A stretch of 64,000 nt of DNA from Natranaerovirga pectinivora (GCF_004342165.1 NZ_SMAL01000005.1:62001-126000); one strand, 5' to 3'. Shown: positions 14,649-23,981, counted from the first letter of the stretch. The notes: generated by a model not told the origin, from the sequence alone. Numbers and translations are program-made.

Positions 14649-16346
14649 GGTCATTCCCCTTAAATATCCTGTATTTCTTACCATTAATTTTCTTATCAAT
14701 GATTCTATAATCAAATCTTCTATTAATCTGCCTGGAAAACTCAATGTGACTAAGTGGCTGGAAGTTATTGTGAATGCAATACTCCAGGTACTTTTTATAC
14801 ACCTCAGCTGTTTAATGTGTGGCTTAAAATCAGGACTATCTGGTGAGAATCTTGCATTAAAAGGAATAATTAAAAGTCTTCTTTGTACCGCACCGGTTTT
14901 ATCCTTCACCCTTGGAATGTTGTTGGCTGAGAATAATAATTTAGCATAGTTATTAAAATCAAAGGGGTCTTTGCCTTTCTTTTCAGCATTTACTCTATCT
15001 CCCGTTACCAGTTTTTTAAATATAGATGGATCAGCAATGAACTCATCTCCAATGTCATCACCAATATTGGCCATTTTCCCAAAGAGTTCTGCAGTTTTAA
15101 ATCTCTCTCCTAGGTCCTTTAAATCAAGAGCTGAGATATTATGTGAACCTATAAGCATCGTGATCATATCTAAAAACGTGGATTTTCCATTTAACTTCTC
15201 TCCTGTAAGTATAAATGCTTTTCCCATCTCACTCCTGCGATAGAAGGTATAGCCAATCAGTTCTTCTAAAAGCGACCGAATTTCTGTATCGTTACAACTA
15301 ATGTTATTGAGAACCGTATCTGTTAACTCAAAATATGCTGCTGGGTTATAATCCCAGGGAATACAGTTAGTTATAATATGATCTGGAGAGTGATCATTAA
15401 AGGAATCATCTGTTAAGTTATACACTCCATTTTTAAAGGCCAGTAAACTAAAGTCCTCATAGCTTGGTCTGACTTCCTTAGCAATAAGTTCTAGATAATG
15501 CATTGTCTCATTTCTTTTTGATTTTGTTAGTTCAGGAAGATGTTTTATCATAGAGCCTTCAATGGCTAAGAGATTGCTGGTGTAGATGCCCTTTTGATAA
15601 ATATGCAGTTGGCTATTTATTTTAATAATGTGCTCTTCACTTACTAGGAATTTGGCAAACCGATCGTGGAGAAACTTAGATTTAATATAAAAAGTCTGCT
15701 TTAAGAAGGCTTCATCTCTAAGGATGGTATCTACTTCTTTATCATCAAGTGGTGCCTTTAAGACATACTGATTAATAATATGGATGATGTCTTTAATACT
15801 CTCCTTGCTAAATCCCTCAGATTGGAGGGTAAGTATATAATTAAATAAGGTCTGATTCCTGCCATCTCCTTCTTCTAGGGACTTAAAATCTGGGATATTG
15901 TTTTTCTTTAGAGGCCTTAACCAATCCGGTAGGAAGTCCGTTTCCTCTACCGTTTCAATTTTATTTAGCCACCTTCTAGTTTTTCCAAATACTTTAATAG
16001 GTACTGGAGCATTTTGTTCACCTACCGCCACATCTACAATAACACCTATGGGAGTGATAAGTTTTGTTTGTTTTTTCTTTACTTCTGTATTTCTAAAATA
16101 GAAGTGGTTGCCTCTATCGGTTTTAAGGACTGGACACTTGATATCTAGCTCTGTAATTATCTGTTTTACAAGTTTTGCTTCCTCTTCATCATCTATATCT
16201 ATTTGGACCATGCCGTCTTGTAGGATTCCTGCGAAGTCAGCATTCAATTTTCTAATGTGGTCATAACTATAAAATGAAGTTTTATTTCGATAAGGTTCAA
16301 TGGGTTTTTTACCTTTTGTTTTAATATATCCCTTTAAAAATTCCAA
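14632..16346 (-). pseudogene. Phage primase-helicase, internally deleted and frameshifted
   Basis: TTG 16346 (GGCGGTG upstream) opens a P4-type primase/SF3 helicase. Residues 1-150 are the bifunctional primase-polymerase-like domain, 155-215 the linker domain, and 375-500 the SF3 ATPase with Walker A GEKLNGKST at 382-390, Walker B IGDD near 428-431 and SANNIPRV near 473-480. After about residue 513 (KPHIKQ) the frame changes: the expected C-terminus (EVYKKYLEYC ... INGKKYRIFKGNDPSNMG) is encoded in another frame from 14805 to the stop at 14632-14634. Roughly 60-70 residues normally found between the two parts are absent. The undisturbed frame instead runs to 14601 with an unrelated tail. Likely non-functional. 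Confidence 0.85.
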
Positions 16347-16381
16347 TTTTTACACCGCCTTTTTTCTAATTTTCAAACTGT

Positions 16382-16540
16382 AATTTGGTGATTTTTGGCC
16401 CAAAACAGAGGTGTTTTGAGTGTTTTTCACCAAATTATAAGTAAAAAAACCTTAATATACCCAAATTTGCATCAAATCTTAATGATTTTTTATTTAAATC
16501 CCTCTGTTTTAAGGCTGTTTTGGGGGTAATCACCAAGTTA
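16382..16540. promoter_or_regulatory. Intergenic dyads between polymerase and primase genes
   Basis: This non-coding stretch holds AATTTGGTGA (16382-16391) facing TCACCAAATT (16427-16436), and CAAAACAGAGG (16401) facing CCTCTGTTTT (16501). It may be a regulatory or structured-RNA segment; no promoter was assigned. Confidence 0.4.
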
Positions 16541-18220
16541 TTAACCAACAAAATCTTCTAATCTCTTCTTTGCAAGATTCACATACCAATCTCTATCTAA
16601 TCTTCTTGGTATTCTTCTAGAGATAACATTGTCATTTACAATAAAACAACTCTCCGGTGTATTTGCTATTTTTTCAACTCTACTATTTCCTTTGACTTTA
16701 AACACTCCTGGGTCACTATTTCTTGATGCAAATACCCGAAGAGTTTTTTCTGATAGTGGTTTATTGCCATGTAATGCGTGAGAGTATTTACTAGATACCT
16801 TGACCACTTTTTGAAACTGCATCAGGTCTTTACAACTATAGATGGTATCCTCTACCGGAATTTTATTAATAAAATATTTCTTTAAAGCTTCATTCACAAT
16901 GGGTAGATCATTATCAATAGCATTTAATTTTTTTACATAACCACCCTTGGATTTATAACTACCATCCTCTTTTATGATGATGTAGTTATTAACATCCTTT
17001 TGAAAAATTCGGTAGAAAAGCTCATAATCCAATTTCATACGAGTACGCTCTTCCCATTCCTTACAGATGGTTTTTATGGTGTCTAACTCTTCTTTCTGTT
17101 GTATCTTGCCAATTAACCCATCTGTATTGGATTGAATTAAGGTCCAATAAGGCTCTAATTGTTCTATTAAATCAAGCAGTAACAGCTGCCCACCCACACA
17201 GACATTATTGGCCTGCCTCGGATCATAGAGATTATTGTACTGATGTTTCATAGCCCCATAGGTGGCATTTAGAACAATTTTATATGGTTGCTGCATTGGG
17301 TCCTTTAAAGATTTAAGTCTTAATCGTTCATTGTAAATCTGCTGGTATAGGTTAGGGTCTTCTACATTCCTTGAAAGGAATCCATATTCCAGCATAATTG
17401 AAGGATAAAATGAATTTACATCCACACTCACTAATATCCCTTCATCCTGATACTTATCCCTTGCTCCATGAAGTCCTCCCCAAGCAAATGTATGTGGAAC
17501 ACCAGATACTACAGTTTCTAAAGATTTCTCATAACTATGGTTTATCGGGTTTTGATACCAGTCCACAACGTGGATATACTTTTTAATCTTTAATGTATCA
17601 GGAAGAATTAAATCAAACTCATCATCCCGATTCATTTTTCTAGCCTTTAAAATTAAAGCTGCCAGTTGTGCTTTTGTTTTTCCAATATATTTTAGTGGTA
17701 ATTCAAACGCCTTTAGTAAAGCCATTTGAGTATCAAATTCTTCTTTTCTATGAAGAAAAATCTCCATGGTCTCTTCCACGTCATTGGTACAATAATGTAC
17801 CACTTCTTCGATTTCTTTTTCTGTTAGTTTACGGTTTATATCAAAGCTAACAGTGGTTTCTCTAATATCGTGGCCCATAAATCCTTCTAGTTCTTTTAGG
17901 CCATGTAGGGTGGTCATCACATCAAACTGATACAGTGGAATTTTCATAAACAGCGAACTGTACTGCCATCCTTGTTTTTTATCTGCTATAATATACTTGG
18001 AGATACTATGGGGATTAAAACCACAAAGGATGCCCTTTAAGATGTACTGATCATAATGGCGACTGTTATAGCCCACCCAAATGTGATCCTTATGTTGTTC
18101 ATAAAACGACGCTAATTTCTTAGCATCGTTTATGATCACATGTCTTTCTTTAGTGATAGGATTTACAATGACAAAGAGCCAATCTGCCAGGAAAACCTCT
18201 GCGTCATAAAACAGTAGCAT
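16541..18220 (-). CDS. Family-B-like phage DNA polymerase
   Basis: A 559-residue replicative polymerase. The N-terminal 3'-5' exonuclease shows Asp6/Glu8 (FYDAEVF), Asn52-Asp57 (YNSRHYD) and Tyr143-Asp147 (HYCTND). The polymerase part shows motif A SVDVNSFYPSI (Asp267), motif B YKIVLNATYG (314-322) and motif C SNTDG (364-368). It is shorter than typical family B enzymes and fits the compact polymerases of clostridial siphophages. ATG follows GAGGTG. It is one base from the DUF669 gene. All catalytic motifs are present. Confidence 0.9.
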   Translation of the reverse strand: MLLFYDAEVFLADWLFVIVNPITKERHVIINDAKKLASFYEQHKDHIWVGYNSRHYDQYILKGILCGFNPHSISKYIIADKKQGWQYSSLFMKIPLYQFDVMTTLHGLKELEGFMGHDIRETTVSFDINRKLTEKEIEEVVHYCTNDVEETMEIFLHRKEEFDTQMALLKAFELPLKYIGKTKAQLAALILKARKMNRDDEFDLILPDTLKIKKYIHVVDWYQNPINHSYEKSLETVVSGVPHTFAWGGLHGARDKYQDEGILVSVDVNSFYPSIMLEYGFLSRNVEDPNLYQQIYNERLRLKSLKDPMQQPYKIVLNATYGAMKHQYNNLYDPRQANNVCVGGQLLLLDLIEQLEPYWTLIQSNTDGLIGKIQQKEELDTIKTICKEWEERTRMKLDYELFYRIFQKDVNNYIIIKEDGSYKSKGGYVKKLNAIDNDLPIVNEALKKYFINKIPVEDTIYSCKDLMQFQKVVKVSSKYSHALHGNKPLSEKTLRVFASRNSDPGVFKVKGNSRVEKIANTPESCFIVNDNVISRRIPRRLDRDWYVNLAKKRLEDFVG

Positions 18221-18221
18221 C

Positions 18222-18674
18222 CTACTTCACCTCAAAGACATCAATAATTTTAAAGGTACTAAACCCTTTGTTGGTTTCTCCATACTCCACTCCATACTCA
18301 AAGTTGCCATCAACTTCTTCATGGATATTTAGGAGCAGATTGTGGTACTGGGTGAAATTATCAAAGGTAACGTCTAGTGTAGTTTCTAAAGAGCGTAAAA
18401 ATTCATTGGCCATATGCAATCCAAAGGCTGTATGAATTACTTGATTCATAAAAAGCATAGAGTTTTTATACTCTCCCTCTAGAATCCTCATCCAGCAACT
18501 TACCATTGGTTTTCCAGCCTTTGACTCCACAAGTTCCAATTTTTCAATTGCTACTTCATAGGTTCCGTGGGGTACTTCCTTGTAGTCAGCACTGTTAGAA
18601 CTAACATTTTTTAAATCCTCTTTTAAGCCCTTTACATCAAACTGTTTATCAAACTTTGTAAATACATTGCTCAT
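18222..18674 (-). CDS. DUF669 protein, likely ssDNA-binding
   Basis: A 150-residue DUF669 protein (VPHGTYEVAIEKLELVESKAGKP, quoted in part; MVSCWMRILEGEYKNSMLF). In many phages this family is found next to a RecB-like nuclease and a DNA polymerase and is thought to bind single-stranded DNA in replication and recombination. ATG behind GGAGG. Its place between the recombination fusion and the polymerase matches that role. Confidence 0.85.
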   Translation of the reverse strand: MSNVFTKFDKQFDVKGLKEDLKNVSSNSADYKEVPHGTYEVAIEKLELVESKAGKPMVSCWMRILEGEYKNSMLFMNQVIHTAFGLHMANEFLRSLETTLDVTFDNFTQYHNLLLNIHEEVDGNFEYGVEYGETNKGFSTFKIIDVFEVK

Positions 18675-18695
18675 AATAGTTATCCTCCTTTAAAT

Positions 18696-20285
18696 TTAAT
18701 TATTTGAAGAGCGTCTGCTCTTACGTGCTGTTTTTGATTCAGTTTGTTCTGTTGGTTCAGTTACATCAGGTTTTTCTTCGTTAGGTGTTTCTTCCTTAGG
18801 TGTTTCAACCTTGGAGTAGGTTTTAATTCCCTCTTGAGCAACTTTTAGTGCTTCTATAAAAGCTTCCTTTTGTAGTTTTACTTTGTCCACCTTGAAGTTA
18901 AAGCGACCACCACCAAATACATTCTCTTGCTTTTCTAGAAGCAGATATCTCTCTTCCCCATCCATATAAGCTCTTGCTGTGAGGTCTACAATTCCTGTTA
19001 GAACATTAGCCACTTTATCGTTGATATTAGGTTTAATGGTGGTAAGTTTATTTCCATTTTTTAGTGTTATCTCCGTATTTACTTCTTTTGAGATAAAAAT
19101 GAGTTGATATCCCAAATTCTTTAGGCGTTTCATAGCGGATAAAAACTCGGTTCTCACCATATCCCAGCCTTTTCCAAATCCTGCATCCTGCTCGTGGTCT
19201 ATACCTAATTTCTTATAGGTATAAAGCCTGCAATGCTCGTATAAATCTTCTACTAAATCCACTGCTATTCGCTTGAAGGTATTTTCTTTTTTCTCAAGCT
19301 CTGTAATAACTTCTAAAAACACCTCCCAGGCAAGCTTTTCTTTTCTAAGCCTTCCTTCATAGGTAACTTCATCGGTAATTCTAATAACTGGAGATGTAGT
19401 GTTATCTACATTGCCATCTGTATTAATAAATAATAGGTCCTCCAATGTATCTATAAAGGATGATTTTCCAACATAGGAATCTCCATAGACCCACTTGTCT
19501 GGGTTTAAATCCATTTTTCGCTCTCTTTTTTCATTTTTAGGTAGTAACATATAATCTAATTCCCCCTCACAATAGTTTTGAAATTCGCACCAGGCACATA
19601 ATTTACTTGGTGCTTTTTCATAGTTTGTTACTGTCTCAATTTCCCTGCAGCTGTTAAAGAAATCTTCTACTTTTTGGTGGTCATATTCCACTTCAACGAT
19701 TTTTACCTCCATTGTGGAGAGTGTTTCTTTAAGCCGCTTTCTAAATTGATACAGGTCTTCGGTTTTCTTCTGGCGAATTTGAGTTTTAGGGATAAATATA
19801 TATCCAATCTTTGAAACCTTAAACCCTAACCCCTCTAAGAAATGCTTATAGAGGTGCAGTTGCTTTGACTTAAGATAATTCTCCACGTTATTGGAATACT
19901 TAAAGTCGTACACATCAATAGTTAAATCTTTGTTATAGAGAATTAAATCCACAAACCCTTTAAATGCAGGAAGATTGATTTCATATTCAAAGGTCACCTC
20001 TCTTCCCTCTACCAACTCCTCCATCATCATTTGGCCTTTCTCTACCAATGTCTTTAGTTTAATCATCTCGTTAATATGGGCATCTGTAATAAGTGGGTAC
20101 TGGTGATAATAGTAGTCCTCCATAACATTAGTGCCTTTTTCTAATCCCAGATGCATAGCTGAACCAACTATGAGTGGATTATCGGCACTAGGTGGAATTA
20201 TAGTGGTTAGTTCCTTGATGTATCTAAGGTGAAACTGGTATTTGCATTTTTCAAAGCACTCAACTCGGCTATGGGAATACTGCAC
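18696..20285 (-). CDS. RecB/Cas4-like nuclease fused to AAA ATPase
   Basis: A 529-residue protein combining two phage recombination enzymes. Residues 1-245 are a PD-(D/E)XK nuclease (SHSRVECFEKC, GSAMHLGLE, GFVDL with Asp113, DVYDFK with Asp127 and Lys129) with Cys230, Cys233 and Cys239 in the CAWC-x5-C pattern that, with an N-terminal Cys, suggests an Fe-S cluster. Residues 260-500 are an AAA_24/Sak4-like ATPase with Walker A GDSYVGKSS at 268-276. In most relatives these are separate adjacent genes. It starts at GTG 20285 behind GGGAGGTG. The Ser/Lys-rich last 40 residues look disordered. No frameshift was found at the junction. Confidence 0.88.
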   Translation of the reverse strand: MQYSHSRVECFEKCKYQFHLRYIKELTTIIPPSADNPLIVGSAMHLGLEKGTNVMEDYYYHQYPLITDAHINEMIKLKTLVEKGQMMMEELVEGREVTFEYEINLPAFKGFVDLILYNKDLTIDVYDFKYSNNVENYLKSKQLHLYKHFLEGLGFKVSKIGYIFIPKTQIRQKKTEDLYQFRKRLKETLSTMEVKIVEVEYDHQKVEDFFNSCREIETVTNYEKAPSKLCAWCEFQNYCEGELDYMLLPKNEKRERKMDLNPDKWVYGDSYVGKSSFIDTLEDLLFINTDGNVDNTTSPVIRITDEVTYEGRLRKEKLAWEVFLEVITELEKKENTFKRIAVDLVEDLYEHCRLYTYKKLGIDHEQDAGFGKGWDMVRTEFLSAMKRLKNLGYQLIFISKEVNTEITLKNGNKLTTIKPNINDKVANVLTGIVDLTARAYMDGEERYLLLEKQENVFGGGRFNFKVDKVKLQKEAFIEALKVAQEGIKTYSKVETPKEETPNEEKPDVTEPTEQTESKTARKSRRSSNN

Positions 20286-20572
20286 AAATTCACCTCCCTT
20301 ACTAAGTTTTTAAAATCACTAAACCCTGATGGATAAAGGATAATTCCAATCCCTCCTGCTGCATTAATCTCTTGGATGTTCATTTTCTGTAGTGCTGTTG
20401 GGTTTCCAGTATCAGACTTTAATTCTATAGCGACGAAAATTCCACTCACACAACAGATTAAATCAGGGATTCCTGACCTTTGAAATCCGCCTCCAAATAC
20501 TTTAAAAAACCAAGTGTTTGGTTGGGATTTTAGGAATTTAATCACTTTACTTTGTAACTGTTTTTCTGTCAT
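20207..20572 (-). CDS. VRR-NUC domain nuclease
   Basis: A 121-residue protein with the VRR-NUC nuclease core: FFKVFGGGFQRSGIPDL (Pro-Asp), then FVAIELKS (Glu-x-Lys) and TALQKMNI. Stand-alone VRR-NUC proteins are common early phage nucleases, probably acting on branched DNA. ATG follows AAGGAGG. The frame runs 79 bases into the next gene and past its ribosome site, giving a tail of about 25 residues longer than usual; this may reflect loss of an earlier stop. Confidence 0.85.
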   Translation of the reverse strand: MTEKQLQSKVIKFLKSQPNTWFFKVFGGGFQRSGIPDLICCVSGIFVAIELKSDTGNPTALQKMNIQEINAAGGIGIILYPSGFSDFKNLVREVNLCSIPIAELSALKNANTSFTLDTSRN

Positions 20573-21816
20573 TTACGTGTCCTCCTTCTCAAATAACTCC
20601 AATGTATAATCCCTCCTCTCCTTTAAAACGGTTAGGATTTTTTCTTCCACTGACTTCTCCGTAATAAGGTAATAGTAGAAACAGCATCTACTCTGACCTA
20701 TCCTATGGATTCGTTTCTTACTCTGCATCCATAACTCGCTTGATAGGGGTAAACTGTGGTAGATTATTTTATTGGCCCTTTGAAGGTTTACACCTGAAGC
20801 TCCTGCTTGGTATTGGACCAAAGTGACTGTGTTGGATATGGTTTCATAATTTTTTAGGTCAGTTCCGTCACCGTTGATATATGAAATTGGCTTTTCTAAG
20901 GTTTCACAGATGGCTTTAATCAGGTCAAATTCTAGTTTAAAATTATAGAAAATCACTACCCGGTCTTCTGTTGATTCTAGTAAATCTTTTAATGCCAGAT
21001 GTTTATTTTTGTTATAGATGGAGGCCAGTTTTCTTAGATAAAGTAGCTTTGTAAGTGCTGTATCCCCTACAAATGTTTCACCACCTACGGTAATCAACCT
21101 GTCTTTCTTAAACTTTTTATAACTGGTTGTGTTTTTTATTTTGATGATATTTTCAATCTGATCCGGGAGATTAAAGACCTCCTCTGTCTTCATAAAAACC
21201 GCTCCATGGCTTTTTAATTTCTCCTTCAGCCGATCCACATTTTTATATCCTTTAACTACTGTGATTGGAAAACCACCTACATCTATCTTTTCTGTGATAG
21301 TATATTGCTTATAAAATAATTTTTTAGATATATTCCATCCTAGTAGTTTCAGTTGGGACCAAAGTTCTTCATACTTACCACCCGTTGGGGTTCCGCTTAA
21401 TAGAATGACATTGGTAGGTTCTAAACTAAGGATAAACTTAGCCCTGTTGGATGTTTCGTTTTTGATGTATTGAGACTCGTCCAGCATAAGAGTAAAGTTC
21501 TGCAGTTGCTTTAACTGTGGTCTTCTCCATATGAGATCATAATTAATAATAATGACGCTGCTTGGCGGAATACTCTCTAGCGGCTGGTTCTTGTAAATCA
21601 TCACTTCATAGTCATAGTAATTTTTAAAATGCTCTGCCCAATCGTTAACTTTGGATTTTTGGCAGATAAGTAGGTTATATGGTGTGTTTAGTTCTCTCAT
21701 CTTCTCTGAGCCTAGAAATGTCTTGCCTAAACCCATATCCAAGTAGTACGCCACTCTTGCTTTATCTTTTGTTTCTGATAGAGCTTGTCTTTGATGTGGA
21801 TATAATGTTATTCCAT
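20573..21816 (-). pseudogene. SNF2-like phage helicase, frameshifted at the start
   Basis: A phage DEAD/SNF2-type helicase: Walker A MGLGKT, DESQ (LMLDESQYIKN), LLSGTP, and motif VI with KKRIHRIGQ. The natural start is ATG 21816, preceded by GGAAGGTG at ideal spacing, but the next bases give a stop after one codon. Inserting one A in the run after ATGG would restore M-E-I-T-L-Y-P-H-Q, the expected N-terminus with the Q-motif. In the present sequence translation could only begin at GTG 21754, which has no ribosome site and loses about 20 residues. Downstream reading is intact. Confidence 0.8.
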
Positions 21817-21833
21817 TGAATCACCTTCCTTGT

Positions 21834-22157
21834 TTATACATTTAGAGCAAACTCTTTTATAATACTATTCATTATAGTTAGGTCCTTACCAGAAAGACTT
21901 GTCCCAAGGCGTTCTAGCAATTCCTTTTGTTCAGGCTTCAGATACTTACGGTTCATATAGAAACCATCCATAACCCTGACACCACCACCATAACGCCCAC
22001 GTATAGTTTCTAGAGGATAAGAAAGCGATAGATAGTCAATATCATTACGAATTGTTCTGATACTGACACCAAACTCAGTTGCTAGATTTTCCATTGTTTC
22101 TTGTCTTCTTTGACAAAGAACTTCCATTATTTCCATTCTTCTTTCATTTGGTCCCAT
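21834..22157 (-). CDS. DeoR-type HTH regulator
   Basis: A 107-residue protein whose first 60 residues form a DeoR/HTH_11 winged helix (NERRMEIMEVLCQRRQ, TMENLATEFGVSIRTIRNDI), followed by the family's YGGGVRVMDGF wing and a short helical tail instead of a sensor domain. Tail-less DeoR proteins of this size are typical early regulators in clostridial prophages. The ribosome site GGAAGGAGGTG is very strong. It begins the early operon after the terminator at 22352-22399. Confidence 0.85.
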   Translation of the reverse strand: MGPNERRMEIMEVLCQRRQETMENLATEFGVSIRTIRNDIDYLSLSYPLETIRGRYGGGVRVMDGFYMNRKYLKPEQKELLERLGTSLSGKDLTIMNSIIKEFALNV

Positions 22158-22351
22158 CGCTTTCTCACCTCCTTCCCTTGCTCTGTAGTTAAAGAATAAA
22201 AGTTAAATAGGCAGGTTAATTTCCTATTTAGAAAAACTTTTATTTAAAACTCTAAAATAAACTGCAGAATTTTTACTGTCTGCTAACGTATACAACTTTA
22301 AGTCAATACGCCATTGAGAAATGGTACCTTTAATAAAACCTCTTATTGAAT

Positions 22352-22399
22352 AAAAAAATGGCCAGAAAATCACCAATTTCTTGGTAATCATCTGGCCAT
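22352..22399 (-). terminator. Strong terminator between Com-like gene and early operon
   Basis: On the minus strand ATGGCCAGA pairs with TCTGGCCAT, the stem continues with one or two mismatches to a 4-base loop, and seven T follow. Transcripts that start at operator O1 must pass it to reach the replication genes. Between it and 22157 no gene is visible. Confidence 0.85.
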
Positions 22400-22424
22400 C
22401 TAGTGGCTCTAATCTAAGTGAGAA

Positions 22425-22577
22425 TTATTCAGTTATGTAAGCAATTTTATTTAAAGAGTAGAATTTAACTAATACTTTTTCCTTGCACCTACATTTGCAG
22501 GTTATAGGTCCTATTGTTTTTTCTGTCACATCAAATAAGCGTTTATTGCATTTTGGGCATCTTATTTCTACTAACAC
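22425..22577 (-). CDS. Com-like zinc-finger protein
   Basis: A 50-residue protein from GTG 22577 with AAGGAG upstream. Layout: VEIRCPKCNKRLFDV, then CKCRC and a basic tail, as in Com-type translational regulators of phage Mu and the many small Com-like proteins in Firmicutes prophages. The four to five Cys should bind one zinc ion. It is the first gene after operator O1. Confidence 0.75.
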   Translation of the reverse strand: MLVEIRCPKCNKRLFDVTEKTIGPITCKCRCKEKVLVKFYSLNKIAYITE

Positions 22578-22604
22578 TATTTAACACTCCTTTTTTAGTT
22601 GTCT

Positions 22605-22624
22605 TGTAAGCTAAATAGCTTACA
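22605..22624. promoter_or_regulatory. Repressor operator O1, early operon
   Basis: TGTAAGCTA AA TAGCTTACA is a perfect dyad 28 bases upstream of the Com-like gene; GTCTT/AAGAC extend it outward. Its core TAAGCTA-N2-TAGCTTA is identical to O2 at the repressor promoter, pointing to the XRE repressor as the ligand. No clear -35/-10 pair could be placed beside it. Confidence 0.75.
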
Positions 22625-22682
22625 TATAAGACAAAAAAAATATACTATCCTTGTTTATACTATGTCTTATATAAAACTGATA

Positions 22683-22705
22683 CTAAGCCCCTATCTTGGG
22701 GCTAT
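22683..22705 (-). terminator. Hairpin after the ImmA-like gene
   Basis: AGCCCC and GGGGCT pair around 6 bases, 18 bases after the stop of the metallopeptidase gene. There is no T run, so it is a weak terminator or mRNA-end hairpin. Confidence 0.45.
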
Positions 22706-22722
22706 TTATCAAATTTAACCTA

Positions 22723-23454
22723 TTACCTACAATACTCCTTGTGTATAATACCTAGTTCTTTTAACCGGTATTCAGCAGCTTGATAGGATACATTGAAAAC
22801 ATTTACCATTTCATTAGTATACGTTAAATTCCTCCAAAATACATCGCTACAATAGGTTAAAGATCTTATTAATTGTATTACCATTTTCTTAGGCATTAAC
22901 ATAGCTGACGAGAAATAATTTGCTTGCCATTCCATACTATCCTTATCATCCCATTTCCTTGTAGGTTTAGCTTTACCATTAGCTGCTACTGCTCTACATT
23001 GTATCATTGGTTCTACTTCGTTTTCAAAAAGTGATAACTGATTTGGGTCATAAGCAAAGTATTGACTATGAAAAATATCATGGCCACTTTCGTGACCCAT
23101 CGTATATCTGTATCTAGGCTCTTGTCCATCATCTAACAGATTGTTATCAATAATAACAGTCCTTGCTTTCGCACTGATATATTCTGCACTATTAGTTTCT
23201 GGAACATACACTGGAACTTTGTTTGTATCATTAAATACTGTCATTCCCAAATACACTCCATTATGAGATAGATAGTGAAAGTCCTGCTTCAAACCCAGGT
23301 AATTCAGAACAAAGTCATCTATATCTATTTCCATTGGAGTTTTCATAGCCTCTGGCTTATAATCTAATATGAATTGCTCAGCTATGTAGTCAATTTCTGA
23401 CTTACTTAAAATAGGTACACCATTTTTCTTTGTTCTATATGTTGGAGAATACAT
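22723..23454 (-). CDS. ImmA/IrrE-type metallopeptidase
   Basis: A 243-residue zinc peptidase with HESGH at 121-125 in RYTMGHESGHDIF. Proteins of this family, paired with an XRE repressor, cleave the repressor to induce mobile elements (ImmA-ImmR of ICEBs1 is the model). The gene follows the repressor gene by 9 bases in the same direction. The C-terminal third (MEWQANYFSSAMLMPKKMV) carries the family's usual second metal-site region. Likely role: induction switch of this prophage. Confidence 0.88.
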   Translation of the reverse strand: MYSPTYRTKKNGVPILSKSEIDYIAEQFILDYKPEAMKTPMEIDIDDFVLNYLGLKQDFHYLSHNGVYLGMTVFNDTNKVPVYVPETNSAEYISAKARTVIIDNNLLDDGQEPRYRYTMGHESGHDIFHSQYFAYDPNQLSLFENEVEPMIQCRAVAANGKAKPTRKWDDKDSMEWQANYFSSAMLMPKKMVIQLIRSLTYCSDVFWRNLTYTNEMVNVFNVSYQAAEYRLKELGIIHKEYCR

Positions 23455-23463
23455 CTAAAACAA

Positions 23464-23838
23464 TTACCCCTTTCTTTTTTTGAGTTCTTTTACAAACTCC
23501 AACCATTCTTCCTCCCCAGCATCTAAATCTCTAGCTGTACGAAGTGCGGCACTTACGTAATCCCTTTCCATAATATATTCTGGTAGGTCAGGAGCTACTT
23601 CGTTTCTTCTTTTACCAGCTAAATCTAGCATTGTTGTCTTTTCCTCTTCTGATAGCATTAAAATATTAGCGAGAAGCCCCAATTTTTCTAAGTCAAAGGG
23701 GTTACGTCTGTCTTTTTCAACGTCACTTAAGTATGGCGGAGTAATACCTAACAGTTTCGCCATCTCTCTAAGCGTTATTTTCTTTTCTTCACGCTTTTTG
23801 GTAATGAACTCACCAAAGTTTAATAATTTATTTTCCAT
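23464..23838 (-). CDS. XRE-family phage repressor
   Basis: A 124-residue regulator with an N-terminal Cro/CI-type HTH (about residues 10-65: FITKKREEKKITLREMAKLLG, quoted in part; PPYLSDVEKDRRNP) and a short C-terminal region. ATG 23838 is chosen over GTG 23847 because of AAAGGTG spacing. Transcribed from a consensus promoter at 23989-24017, with operator O2 over its start point, so autorepression is expected. The partner peptidase follows directly. Confidence 0.9.
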   Translation of the reverse strand: MENKLLNFGEFITKKREEKKITLREMAKLLGITPPYLSDVEKDRRNPFDLEKLGLLANILMLSEEEKTTMLDLAGKRRNEVAPDLPEYIMERDYVSAALRTARDLDAGEEEWLEFVKELKKRKG

Positions 23839-23965
23839 TTTTTTCACCTTTCTATTTGTTTCTGCCTACTCTTCTTATTTTTACCTTATCACTTGGATAA
23901 TAGGTCTTTTTACTTTGTAGGTCCTCATCTTTTATCGGTGATTTTTTATAGTGACTTTATAATTG

Positions 23966-23981
23966 TAAGCTAGTTAGCTTA
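23966..23981. promoter_or_regulatory. Repressor operator O2
   Basis: TAAGCTA GT TAGCTTA, a 7-2-7 dyad located 8 bases downstream of the -10 box of the repressor promoter, where it would cover the transcription start. Same core as O1. A related TAGCTTA half site with TAAG 4 bases away is at 24127-24138. Confidence 0.85.
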
